From positions 1 through 64,000 of the forward strand of contig QANT01008032.1 in assembly GCA_003254885.1 (NCBI GenBank): a stretch of 64,000 nt of DNA. Direction: 5' to 3'. Of this stretch, positions 51,278-63,500 are shown piece by piece (within the stretch, counting starts at the first letter, position 1; the number at the start of each line of letters is the position of its first letter). Made by a program: the position numbers and the translations under genes. The stretch is from Purshia tridentata. Taxonomy: Eukaryota > Streptophyta > Magnoliopsida > Rosales > Rosaceae. The notes below the pieces were generated by a model. It worked only from the letters and a program-made list of their open reading frames with translations. It had not been told where the DNA came from and made no database searches.

Positions 51278-53358
51278 ATGTGGGAATTGCATGTTGGAAG
51301 GTTTGGAGTGCCAGAGGGGTGTGATCTGGTGGCCGCTGGTGCACTTCCTGTTGCGTTTGGGACCTCCCACGTGGCTCTTGTTCACCGGGCCAAGTTGACC
51401 TCCGGCCAAGTACTCATCTTTGTGATCTTCATCTATGTTTGTGTGTATCTGGGTTGTGATTTTTTATGTTTGTTTGTAGGTATTGCTGGTTCTTGGTGCA
51501 GCTGGAGGAGTTGGTCTTGCGGCCGTACAGATTGGCAAGGTCATTGGAGCCACTGTTATTGCAGTAGCTAGGTACTTACTTGTTTCATTGTTTCAGTGTT
51601 TTTTTTCTTGTGGGAATTGGGAGTGCTTTCAATTCGATTCATTTAGAAATTGGTTTGTGTTATTGGATGCTGAATTTCCAGGGGAGCTGAGAAAGTGCAG
51701 TATTTGAAGTTATTGGGTGTTGATCATGTTGTGGACTCCAGCAGTCAAAATCTTATCCATAGTGTCAAGGACTTCTTGAAAGCCAGAAAACTTAAAGGGG
51801 TTGACGTTTTGTATGATCCTGTTGGAGGCAAGCTTACTAAAGAAGCCATGAGGCTGTTGAATTGGGGGGCCAACATTTTGGTTATAGGCTTTGCTAGTGG
51901 AGAGGTCCCCGTCATTCCTGCAAATATTGCTCTTGTTAAGGTATGGCTAGTGACTGTTTGGAGTCCCAAAATATTGCTTTTTTTTGGCTCAAATGAGTAA
52001 TTCTTGCTTAAGATTTAAATGCTTATAGGAAAATGAGAGTTCAATGATTGATTAGAAGGTAGGCTGTGGAAGTCATTTGGAATTGGCTATGCTAACAAGA
52101 TTACAATAGAAGTCTTTGATGTACATGTAACTGTCTTTGAACTGCCATTGTATGCTTCTAGCATGATCTGATGAAGAGAAAGGCAAGAGTAGTTTTCTTA
52201 AGTTTACTTGGTCACTAGATATTTCTACTTTTGTTTCCTAAGAAAGTAGTAATTTCAGAACCCAGTTGAAGGTTGAACTGTAACAGGCACCAGTTCTCAG
52301 TTAACTGACTTGTCTGGCTACTTTAATCATCTAGCCTGTGGCATCTGTATATGAAGCCATCATAAATTGAAATATATAAGAGCGATATTGGAGAAGACTT
52401 GATGGAAACAGATGTATAAGATTGATATTGGAGAGCCTTTAATTCAAACAGGAGAGTTAAAAACTGTGTATCTGAATTTTTCTCATAATTAATCACTGTA
52501 CTTGTATTCACCATTTTGAACAAGTGTCTCGTCTTGTTTTCATTACATATATATAAAGTATAAGTTGTCCCAGATTTTCGACTCCAGTTTAGAATGCCCC
52601 TTTACTTATGCATCACTTGGTACCAGAACTGGACAGTGCATGGACTTTACTGGGGTAGCTACAGAATACATCGACCAGGTGTTCTTGAAGATTCAATTAG
52701 GGAGCTACTGTCATGGGTGGCAAGAGGCTTGATCACCATCCGCATTTCTCATACTTACTGCTTGCCAGAGGTCAGGAACTTCCTTGCACTCTTTTTTAAC
52801 CCCTTAACAGGGGTACAATCTTAGAAGATTGAGTAAACCTTTTGCTAGATGATGTGCCACCACCATTTGTCGTTATCTGTTAAGTATATGCAGCCAGATA
52901 TTCTAATGGCCGCACAAAACTATATGCAATGAAAATCAAATTGTGAACATAAATGTACATATGGGTTTTTTCTTACCAACAAACTAGGTTGTCCTGATCT
53001 CTACATCGTTACCAACTTATTTGCAAGGCATAAGTAGTGAGGGTTAACACTAATTGCTTCAGGGTTTGAATAGGTTTGGCTTTTGAGTTGTAGAATTCAT
53101 CATATAGTGAACCATATTTAGTGTATTTCGTTAAGGGACTTGGTCAATTATTGAGCACATAATTTGGATTCATGATCATTTTGCATGATTTGTTGCTTTA
53201 ATTTAAAATTTATTGTGGAAGTTTGATCATCTGAGCTGTTCTCAATTACGTGTAAATGACAGGCCAATCTTGCATTTTCTGCCATCAAAGATAGGAAAGC
53301 CATTGGAAAAGTGATGATTGTTCTCGACAGCCAAGGAAGTGTGAGATCAAAGCTTTAA
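50881..53358 (+). CDS. Quinone oxidoreductase-like protein (zeta-crystallin/QOR-like MDR family)
   Basis: Six exons (50881-51230, 51301-51409, 51480-51571, 51682-51940, 52627-52770, 53263-53358) give 349 residues. The N-terminal half is a GroES-like fold (VRVRVKATSLNYANYLQI, PFIPGSDYSGVVDAVG). The Rossmann half has LGAAGGVGLAAVQIGK for NAD(P)H binding at about residues 158-172. The zinc-ligand cysteines of alcohol dehydrogenases are absent, which fits quinone oxidoreductases. The sequence resembles the 'quinone oxidoreductase-like protein 2' group. The expected reaction is NADPH-dependent reduction of quinones or reactive enones; the substrate is unproven. Intron 1 carries a CT microsatellite beginning 12 bp after the donor site. 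The protein looks complete. Confidence 0.9.
51243..51276. repeat. CT microsatellite
   Basis: About 17 uninterrupted CT units lie in intron 1 of the oxidoreductase gene, close to its donor site. It is a likely length-polymorphic marker. Confidence 0.95.
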
Positions 53359-54639
53359 TTTGACCAAATTTCAGCTGGTATAGGCGGATTGTAATCCTAG
53401 ACACTTTAAATCCACGTACTGTCCCTTTCATTGATTGGGACAAACACATGGTTTACCTTTTTATCATCATGATTGAAATAAATGAATAAATTATACATGT
53501 AAATTATATGGTTTGGTTCCATGATACTAGTTACGAATCCTAATCACGTTGCACAAATATATCAAAAATTCGCTTACTGATCCGTAATTTGTGAATATTA
53601 TACCAATCCAATAAGTAATTTTGTATTTGTGGATATCGATCCGATCCGTAATTTGTGGATTAGATATGAATATCAATATTGAAAATTATGGATATGTCCG
53701 ATCTGATTCGCAAATTATATATATTAAATTTTTATATAGTTTATATATATTTGTATGTGTTTAATTCCTATTATAGAGTAAATCAAATTTCCTATTATAG
53801 TTTATAATACTATAAAGTTTATAAACTATCTACGTTACTATATAGTTTAAGTTGAGAGTATTTTAAATTAGTTTGACAATAAAATCTATTATAAAAATTA
53901 TAAATATAGTATAGTATAGTTTAAGAATACTAGAAAGTAGAAACTTGTTATGTTTGAGACTTGTCTTAATTTCTGAATTTTATGTTATGTAACTATTGAA
54001 TTAATTTAAGAGATGATTTTTATGTTGTGTAATTGTTAAATAATTTTTATGTTATTATTTAGATATTATCCATTATCTGATCCGATTCGATCTGATTTTG
54101 TGAATATTCAAACATGTGAATATCTGAATTTGTGGATCGGATATGGATATGAAAATTGTTATACAGCAAATTGTGGATTGAATATGAATAATGATTTATA
54201 GATTGAATAACCGATCCATGTACACCCTTACCTGTCATAACTCATCCACTTTATCAACACATCCATTTGAGTCGGGTTTATAAGTTTATTTTTCAAAAAA
54301 TTAAAGAACTAGGAAAAGTACGTGGAGCACCTTTTCAGATTGCAATTTCTGAAGCTGAAACAAGTGTTAGTTCTTATAATTTTTAAGAAAGATAAAAATG
54401 ACTGCATTTGTTGATATCATATATCAAGGAGAGACGGACTGGCATAATCAGCAGCATTTATCATTATGAAATATATAATCATTGGCATTATTTTACGAAA
54501 TATATAGTATTTGTTTTTTGTCTGGGCGATAAATAGTAAGGAGAAACAATAAAACACTTACAAATATTTACATTCACTGAGATATTCAATCAGTATGTAC
54601 ACAGGACTAGAATGTATAGCTCCAGGAATTATGAGAACC
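53359..54639. other. Convergent intergenic region with an AT-rich degenerate repeat
   Basis: The ends hold the 3' UTRs of the two convergent genes. The middle (about 53520-54235) is rich in recurring words such as 'gatccgtaatttgtg', 'ggatcggatatggatat' and 'gatccgattcgatctg' in both orientations. It ends in 'gtacaccctta'. This looks like an old non-autonomous DNA element, but no target duplication was found. Confidence 0.45.
53477..53490 (+). terminator. Polyadenylation signals of the oxidoreductase gene
   Basis: Two AATAAA hexamers (53477-53482 and 53485-53490) lie about 120-130 bp after the stop codon, a usual distance for a plant near-upstream element. Confidence 0.5.
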
Positions 54640-56957
54640 CTATCTTGGTCTACTGTCAGTTTTCAGAAACCTTACAAATTCCTGTTGCAACATCTCACCT
54701 CCATGCACTGGATCAAAACTGCACCTGTAGAAACTGATAAATGCAGACAATATAATGAATCAGAGAGCAGGTTAGGAAGAAGTAAGAGATGAAATGGTCA
54801 AAGTTTGACAGGAAAAAAAGTATCAAAGTGACTAATGCTAAATATTATCTCCAATAATGCTGCTGTCTGCCAGAATAACTCTCATTCAGGTCTTTAGCTC
54901 AGGCTTTTCACTAGTCGAACTACTACATAATTAAAAATGCAACTGAAGGGGGGTCAATTTAAGTAATCTTCCTTTCTTTCTTTTTTCTATTAATTAAAAA
55001 AAAATCTTCTTACAATTTCATTCATGAATCCAGAAAACCATCAAGGAACAATTACTTTAGTTCCAACTAGAGAAAATTGAAAAGGGTCTCAAAGATTAAT
55101 GAAAAGGAAAACAATAACAATGCACCACAACCATACCTCCCATCCATGCCAACAATGATGACAGTGTTTTGAGAACCAAATGCGGTTATGAATTGAGTGT
55201 CTTCTGGCAAGCGGAACTGAGCAAATGACCATTCTGAGCTAAAATATTTAGGTAAAACCCCTGGGAAATTGTCAGAAAGATTAGACAGTTATGGAAGAAA
55301 ACACTAAAAACAATGTAATGCCAAAACATTCCCCAAAAAAAAAAAAACTCCAAACCAAAGTTCAGAAACATCATTCTCTTATAGAGAAGGAAATATTTAC
55401 ACCCATCAAATGACAAATTTTTGTGCTCTTATTGAAAGTAATAGCTGGGAGAGAACCCACATACTTGACCATATGAAAGTTGAGAGCATCCATCAAGTTT
55501 CCATATTCAGGTTTCTTTATAGAAACATATCATCAAGTTCCCTTAACAGTGTCACATGTCAACTTACACAAAATATATTCTTGCTTGAGTTGAACCTTAA
55601 TACAAAAATGCAAGATGTCCAAGCACATTACTCGCAGATGACTCAGAGTAATCCCAAGTCTTCAAAAATTTTTTTTTGGCACATTATCTTACCTCTCATG
55701 AAAGACAACGATGAACTAGAATTTGCACCAGTGTTTGGAGATATTAGCGGATCTAGGGAATTTGATGAATTCTGTTGAAACATTGCTGGCCCTTGAACAG
55801 CATTTGAATGAGCAGATAAATCCTCCCTAACCACTCTGACTCTGAGGCTGAATAGATGGACAGTGCCTTTGTCACTTGATGCTGCCAACCACTGAACATT
55901 CGGAGAGAGAGCAATACTGTAAATTTCTGCTCTGTCCACTCCTCTACGTACCTACATGGAGGCAATAGATGAAAGTGAAGTCTTTGCCTTACTAGTGGGC
56001 ATCATTTCGCCCATATATGAGAGAATATATTATACAAGGAAAATTATGGCTAAATATAAATGACCTTGGTTCTACTTAATAATTCACAGCATGTTAGTGT
56101 AAAACAATTACTTTCTCATTCCACATCCCAAGCCATTCATCATAAACTTGAAAAACTATCAAAATTTATAATTAAAAGTTCACAGTTCAATATGCTACCT
56201 CTTGTAAACGAGTCCCATCCATCGTGTTGAAGATCCTTATCAAAGTACCCTTTGTACTAGCAGTTGCAAGAAGCAGCCCATCCATTGTTAAGGTGAAGCA
56301 TGCAATATGAGAATCATGAGCATTGATTAATTTTGTCATATTCAGCCCAAAATGTTCAATTCGGACTTGTCCTCGTTGAAGGCCTGGGCAAGCCAGCACA
56401 GATGTATTTTGATGGTGTGAAAGGCAGCACAATCCCCTAGGATTTGCTACAGTCTCGATCTGATGCAGCAGCTTTAGATCCATAAAGTTGTAAACATATA
56501 TCTTGTGTTCAAGAATAGCAACAATGCGATCACGTCTTAATTTCACTGAACGGACCTCAGACCTGAATGAAAATTCACCAATACATCGGCTCTGATGATC
56601 ATCCCAAATCATAACTTTGTTAGGTGGATATTGGAAATTGTCTCCACTACCAACAAGTACGAGAATGTTGCATCGGAATAGCATCTCAACAATTTTGAAT
56701 CCCCCACTTTTCAAATCACGTCTGAAAGTTTCCTTGAAAGGGTCACAGTTATAGATACGAAAACCATTACTCGTGCCTGCAGCAAAGCAACCATAATCCT
56801 GATTCCAGGATACAGAGAGTAACTCTGTTTCGTCACTGTCATTGATTTTCGGTTCAAGTGGGGTAAAAGAACCAGAAGCCCCAGCATCTGGTGATTCATA
56901 CATGCCAAGCCCTGCGGGTGAAGGTATTCCTCGAGATGTTGAAACTGTTGAAGTCAT
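54640..56957 (-). CDS. ATG18: Autophagy-related protein 18 (PROPPIN, WD40)
   Basis: Four coding exons on the minus strand (56957-56199, 55951-55693, 55260-55137, 54724-54640) give 408 residues. The text is strongly ATG18: [29 protein letters not shown], then [56 protein letters not shown] and [19 protein letters not shown]. The phosphoinositide-binding FRRG/LRRG motif appears as V-R-R-G (254-257). A Ser/Asn-rich loop between blades 6 and 7 is typical. ATG18 binds PI3P and PI(3,5)P2 on phagophore membranes and supports lipid transfer and phagophore growth with ATG2. The isoform (a, c or d) is not resolved. ATG at 56957 is the first after a spliced leader that probably includes sequence near 57600-57690. 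No breaks were seen. Confidence 0.94.
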
Positions 56958-59900
56958 GAGGGAAGCAGGCACAGTTACAAGCAATTGCCACAATCAATAA
57001 TCACTAGAACCGATAGACGACCTGGACAGACAGATAACCACAAGTTCAATTCTGTCATTGCCAACACAAAATTCTATATAGGATGCTTCATGCTTCAAAT
57101 AGAATACAAGTGCTTACATAGGTAACTAAGCTAAACACGGCCACAACTTCCCACAAGGCCCTTCCTACATTTCTGAGCAAATCTCCAATGCCCATTTTCA
57201 AATTCACCAAATTCCATTCGTAAGTCATATACAATAAGAAGCAATAATTCGAATATGCACTTTAACTTTATCAGTTTATCCTAGTTAAAAATGTTGTCAA
57301 ATAATTAAGGAATGACAAGATTATGGACTGGCAAATCCGTACCAACGGAACTGCAAAGACAATCATATATAAAAACCCAATTACCATCATGAATTTTTAC
57401 GAACTTATTAGGGTTACAGCAGCCTTTGATAATGATCAGCGAAAAATTAAAACTTTTATACCGCTGCAAACCTTCAATCCGAAAATAAATAAATAAAGGA
57501 ATTAACTGTACTTGAGGACGAGAAAAGAAAAAGGACATTGAAACAGCAGGAATCGAATAGAATTGAAATTCTAAACGAGAGTCAATTGCAGAATTTCGAT
57601 GACTGACCTTTTTTCGATCTGAGAGACAATCGTATTCGTATCTGAGACGGACAGGCCAGAGCAGACGAGACGACAACGATACATCTGTGTTTTTCATTTT
57701 TCAAATTTCTTCTATTTTCTAAATTATTTATTTGTTTTGTTTGCATTTTTGTATTTGTGTCTTTACCTTCAGTCCGTGACTCAGTAGTCAGTAGCTGTAG
57801 CCCAGTAAAACTCTCCGCAATCCGCATTATGTTTTATTTTAGAAACTTAAAAATAGTATTATTGGTCGGATTGAAATTTCAATATTATTATGAACCCAAC
57901 AAAAAATATATCAATATCAACACTGACAAAGTGACAATTACTAATGAGTAATGACAAAATTTTAGAAGAGATTACTTGATGCCAAATGTTGTTTATTTTT
58001 TTTTTTTGGGGAGTGATAGGATCTAGGTTAAAATTAGGATATATTTAAGGGTGAGCATCAACCCGTCCAAGCCCACCAATTGAGCCGAAACCGACCTAAC
58101 CCGATAGACACCAGCTTGAGTTCAAGTATCATCTTCCACCAACCGTCAGCACCAAGCTAATGTGTGTGAGAGAGAGAGAGAGTGTGTGTGTGTGTGATAG
58201 ACACAAACTCACTAAAGGTTGATTGGGAAAACTTGAAGGTTCGGCTTATCTCTACATGCCCATCTCCTTGTTTCTCTTGCTTTTACCTCAATCAACAGTC
58301 TAATGTTCCTTCACCTTTTTTCATTGTACATGTTAAAGTTTTGGTGCCATGACCAAAAAGGCTCTCTACAGGCGAGAGGGCGAGAGAGAGAGAGAGAGTG
58401 TTTGTGTGTGGGCAATGACGGCCATTTTTTCTAGTAAGAAAGAGAAGCCATGTCAACTTAACTCAAACTTCAACCACTAAACCCGACTAACCTCAACCCG
58501 TTCCAACTATAACTATGTAGGCGATGGTGGGTTAAGCCCCAAGCCGATTGCAGCCCACCCTTGGATATATCAATGGTTCGATATCCTTTTAAGGATTTCA
58601 TCTTAAAATTTATATTTTTGTCAATGCCTCCACACATGATAATTTGTCAAATCCATTATAGAGTCTTTGATTTTTCTTTACATAAGCTATCTGATTGAAG
58701 AATTTCTTCATTAATTTTTTGCATCAATAAAATTATATAATGTGGTAAAACTAAAAGAGTAGTTTCTCTTTCATACTAATTGATTAGTGTTTGAGCCTCG
58801 TGTAAATCAGAATAACTGTGTAAAAATACGGGCATAATACAAAAGATTTGAACTTTATCCTAACAAAAATTATAGGACCCAAGCTGGTATATACACTACA
58901 ACAAAAATTGACAGTAGAAATTTTTGATAATATTAATTATACAAAAAGAGATAATAATTAAACAATAGAAACTAGTCTCAGTTTCAACCATTTAGGTTTT
59001 AACTTTGAAAGTCCTGAGAAGAAAAACAAAAATAAGGGAGCAGTGGACCACAGGCAGGTAGTGCATGCAACGCAACCAGGTCCTTATTTTCCCTTCCTTA
59101 TCCAAGTTTCATCCTTTTAAACACATGCTGATTTCCAAAACGGGAACTTCCATGACCTCGAAAAATTCCATATATATACATCTCTTATGCCATTAACCCA
59201 TGCTTATTATACTACTCACCGCCCATTTACAAAAGGCAAATTATAAAGTTATTACCCCAAAAAAATTAAAATATTTGTATATATAACCACCTCGATCTCC
59301 AAGAAAGCTGTAATTATACATTGCTGCCTTTTTCATATTTGTTCCACACGTGAGTACGGCCATAAGTTTTAAATATATATACTTGACCAAAAAAAAAAAG
59401 GTTACAGCGAGAGAGACAGAGAGACGGAGAGACAGGGTTTCATTATGGTTTAGAAAGAAAAAAAAAAGCATTGAAGAGTAAATGGCACAAGTCCAGATGA
59501 AAGGACACATGCAAGACGGAGAAGCGAGGTCTTAACAAATAAAGCAAATACTGTTTACCTGCGCCAAGATACATTACAGATTGACAGCAACCAGTCAATA
59601 TTCAATAAAAGGCAGTATATTCTCGAAACTTTTCCAGTACACAAGTGTAGGATTAATAATCAAGTGTTGTGTGCCTTCCACAAATCAATGCAGTGGTGCA
59701 GCACAGCACAGCACGAAATGCATGGTGCTTGCTGATGTTGCATGTTACTGATCACATATATATCTAAACTAAACATATGACTTAAAACATATTTATTATT
59801 ATACAAATATTTCTATATCCTAATATGAAAAAACGAATGTATCAAAATCAAACAATGACAATTGAAAAACCTAGTTGTATGTCATAAGTATCCATAGATG

Positions 59901-60329
59901 CTTGGAGTGTATAAGGACATGCAAGACTGTACAAAATGAGATGCTTGGAGTGATAGGTAAGGTAAAAACTGAGTGGGAAACAGTATATATATATATATAT
60001 GAACAATACTTAGGGGAAAAGGGAAAAGTAAATGGGGTGCAGCAATGGGAAAAGCACTTGACCAGGTATTCACTTGTCCCATATGAAGGGAACAACCCTG
60101 CAGGGTGAAATGATAGATGAGAGACTCTCGTCATCAACCCAACCCATCGGGCAATTAATACATGTAGCTTCTTGAGGTTCTGGGTTCGAAACCTACAATC
60201 TTTTTCCTCTTTTTTCTTTTATTGGTTCGCAAGGTAAATTTGAGACTAAAGACTAATTAAAGAAGATGATCTGCACTGTAAATCTTAATAATATGCACCA
60301 AAGTTTACATGTGGAAAAAATGGAGGCAA
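56958..60329. other. ATG18 leader region and gene-poor DNA left of MIR319
   Basis: About 56958-57830 holds the ATG18 5' UTR, a leader intron and the promoter. From 57830 onward there is no coding sequence. A MITE with hAT-like ends lies at 58045-58562. Several GA/GT microsatellites occur in and around it. A tRNA-like B box at 60183-60193 is mentioned under rejected items. Confidence 0.45.
58037..58570. mobile_element. hAT-like MITE with 8-bp target duplication
   Basis: The element is 58045-58562 (518 bp). Its left end reads TTAAGGGTGAGCATC, and the right end read on the opposite strand begins AAGGGTGGGCTGC, giving a short terminal inverted repeat of the form AAGGGTGRGC. The 8-bp word ggatatat occurs directly on both sides (58037-58044 and 58563-58570). 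An 8-bp duplication with short inverted ends is characteristic of hAT transposons. The interior is non-coding and contains GA/GT microsatellites. The two extra T bases at the left end are unmatched on the right. Confidence 0.75.
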
Positions 60330-60542
60330 AGGAGAGGAGGAGCTCCCTTCAGTCCAAGCACAGAAAGTGGGAAGTAAAATATCTCCCGCTTCATTCACAC
60401 AACCACAGTAGCAACAAATTCCATTGCTGATGATATCCTCTTGTTTTTTCCACTGAGTGCTTGAGTGAATGAGTCGGCAGTTACTTCACAACCCATTCAA
60501 TCCATTCCATGAGTGGACTGAAGAAAGCTCTCTCTCACCATT
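60330..60542 (-). ncRNA. MIR319: MIR319 precursor hairpin
   Basis: On the minus strand the 3' arm at 60337-60357 reads TTGGACTGAAGGGAGCTCCTC, a miR319-type 21-mer that differs from miR319a only at the 3' end. The 5' arm at 60511-60530 reads GAGCTTTCTTCAGTCCACTC, the usual miR319 passenger-side sequence, and can pair with it. The arms lie about 150 nt apart with a further complementary upper stem, as in known long miR319 foldbacks. In other plants miR319 directs cleavage of TCP transcription factor mRNAs of the TCP4/LANCEOLATE class and so controls leaf shape. Transcription runs right to left; the primary transcript presumably begins somewhere in the gene-poor DNA to the right. The transcript ends are unknown. 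Confidence 0.93.
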
Positions 60543-63500
60543 TCTTCATTCTTTTCATCATCGGATAAAGTTCTACTAATTAATTAATGAAGTTGCTTAA
60601 TTTCTGACATATATGCAGCATTCAGTCTTGTTTGTACCAATAAATTAAGCCTAAAGTGAAACCCAGCACCACCACACATTCATTGGTCGGACTACTACTT
60701 CAATTCCTTTTTCTGACATTAATTCATATAACCAATTAAATTAATTAAGATTAAGTAAAACCCACCATGCAACTGCAGTAGTAGTAGACTAAAAGTAGTA
60801 GAACCGCACCCACTCCCACACTCAGAGAGAAGTCAGAGTGACATTAATGAGCAAACCTCTGCAGTCTGCACATCACAGAAGCAAAGATATTGAATTTTAA
60901 TATGCAGTTTTCATATTAAAGAAGCTAATGCAACAAGCTATACATATAATAGTATATTGAGAGCTTAATTTTACCATTAAAAATGCCCAAAATTAACTAG
61001 CATTAAGCGCATTAAGAAAAGGGAATTAAGATTTTAAAAAGGTAAAACAAAAAACATAGATTTAATTAGATCTCTAATTCTCTATCATTCCCAACTCAGT
61101 GACCCAATTAATTATCACTACCCACAAAATAATTTGTAATTAATGGATTAAAGAAGCTATCAATCACTAAACATATTGATATCAGATTCACCTTGTGGTT
61201 GGCTTCTACCCTTCCCCAGAAGATTGAGGCTAAATAAGAAGAAAATAAAACATGTATATCTGAGAAATCTAGACTAAAGATTGAAACCCCATTTCCATCA
61301 TGAACAAGCTAGTTCATCAACTAGTAATTCAAATTATTAAAAAAAACTAATATATACAGAAGAGAGGGTATATATTACTGTTGAAAAAATAAATAAATAG
61401 AAAACATGTAACTAAATATTAACAAAAAAATTTGGTTCTTTGAGATACTAATAACTGAATATTTAGAAAATTTAAAAATAAAGATCGAGGCTACTACTAA
61501 ACATTATTACATAGAGACTAAATCTTATAGCATAAAGCCCATTTGTTAGCTGCTTCCAGACTAATCAATTAAAGCTTCAAAAGGAGCAAATATTAATGCT
61601 TCAAAAAAGAACCAAATAAAATCAGACCAAACTGCAGCTAACAGTGAGAGTAAAAGCCATAATTAATGTAAGAAAAAACTTCAGAACATAGGGAAAAGAA
61701 AATATTGACTTACTTGTTGTGAAACTTCCACTTAAGCAGTACTACTTACTACGCATCTTGAATATCTACATAGGAAAGCTTAATTGTCAGTCATCACTCT
61801 ATACGATCCAAACAAAAGAGATCGACCACATATTCAACTTTTTTTTTGGCCAGGATCCACATATTCAACTTAACTGTGGGTGTTCTTCATATTTTATGGA
61901 AAGTCTGATACATATATACGTATGTGCATACATATATATATATATCTGACCCTAAGATCGAAAGTAATTAGAGCCGTTTTTGAAAACCCTAATCTATATT
62001 TTTGTAGCACTAGCTCTTCAGTTTGAGAAACAAACGTAGAGAATAGAATTACAAAGAGATGGGGGTAAAGAAAAGAGGAGGAAGTTGCAGAAAATTAGAA
62101 AGAGAAACTAATTTTTGATATTTCTTAAGCAAAGGGATCGAGTTGGTGCGTCATTGTCCCCATGAGAGTCATACACAGGAAAGCGACTCAGGATCTCAGC
62201 AAATCTAAAGCAGGAGAGAGAAAGAGAGAAGAAGGGGGGGTTCACTTTTCTGCTGAGATTTTCTAGAAGATAATCTCCTGAAGAAAATAAACAAGAAATG
62301 TATAACAGTATTAGGTTAATAATACTATTAACTATTAGTATTAAGTAATTATAAACCTAGCTCTCTCTGTCTCTCTTTCTCCCTCACAAGCACAACAATA
62401 ACACTTACACAAATGTAAACACCCACTGAGCTTCACTTTCAACCAGAGGGGAGGAATATAAATAGACAAGTCAGTATTGCTGTACTGATGTGTACGTGCA
62501 CGTATGTCCATCTCTCTAATGGAGTAATAATAGATCGAGCCACCAATTTTTATCCTAATTTTTTTATAAATTTCACGCCACTTTATATATTTACAACAAA
62601 TAAGAAATTGATTTGTCATTAGTTACGTAAGTTGATGATAAAAAATTTCGTTGATATGTCTTTAATAATTTTATATTTGCTCATATTTAACCTTATTGTC
62701 GCTAAAAAATGTTATGAATCCAAAAAATTACTCAACCATTTTTAGAGAGTTTATACACTACAAAGATTCATTTGTTAACGGATATATTAATTATCACATG
62801 TTATAATATAAATAAACGTTATTAATTTTATTATACCCGACAAGTATAAACTGTTCGTCTAATTATATTATAATATAAAGATAAAGTACATCACATAGTA
62901 TTATAGTAATAATACATAATCAATTTTTTAGAAAAAAAATTTTCCCAGTTTTGGGGTAACCTTAGGGTAAGCTTGTTTGAGGAGAGATTATGAGATGTGG
63001 AAACCGACAACCCACGTCTCTCTTTCTCTCTATCTGACAATACTGTGTGTACACTCTCGCAGTCCAACTGCAGCTCAGCTAGCTGTGTTGTTTGTAATTC
63101 TTTTCTTCTATTTTTTTTTTTAAGGAACTCTCTTTCTCTCTATCTGACAATACTGTGTGTACTCTCTCGTAGTCCAACTGCAGCTCAGCTAGCTGTGTTG
63201 TTTGTAATTCTTTTCTTCTATTTTTTTTTTAAGGAAAACAATTAATTCAATTTTTAGTTTTTGAACACCACAGGTTGGGGTGGGGTATGTAATGTCCATT
63301 TTATTATATTTTTAAAGAGAGCTTTTCAGCCTAGCCTCTTTGAATCTTTCACATTATGTAATTTCTAGCTTTGAAGTTTTGAGGCATCATATCCATGTAC
63401 AGTGCAAACAGAGTTTTCCACAGGTGGCAGCAATATTTTCACATTTGGGAGGAACATTTTGCGAAAATGACAGATTCAACCTCATCGCGTTGTCCAATCA

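Noticed and set aside
60183-60193. tRNA-like B box (ggttcgaaacc), possible tRNA or SINE
   Set aside because: No A box at the right distance, no cloverleaf, and no clear SINE tail or target duplication.
62125-62150. A miR393-like word (aaagggatcg) on the plus strand
   Set aside because: Only about 10 bases match miR393, and no complementary arm lies within 300 bp.
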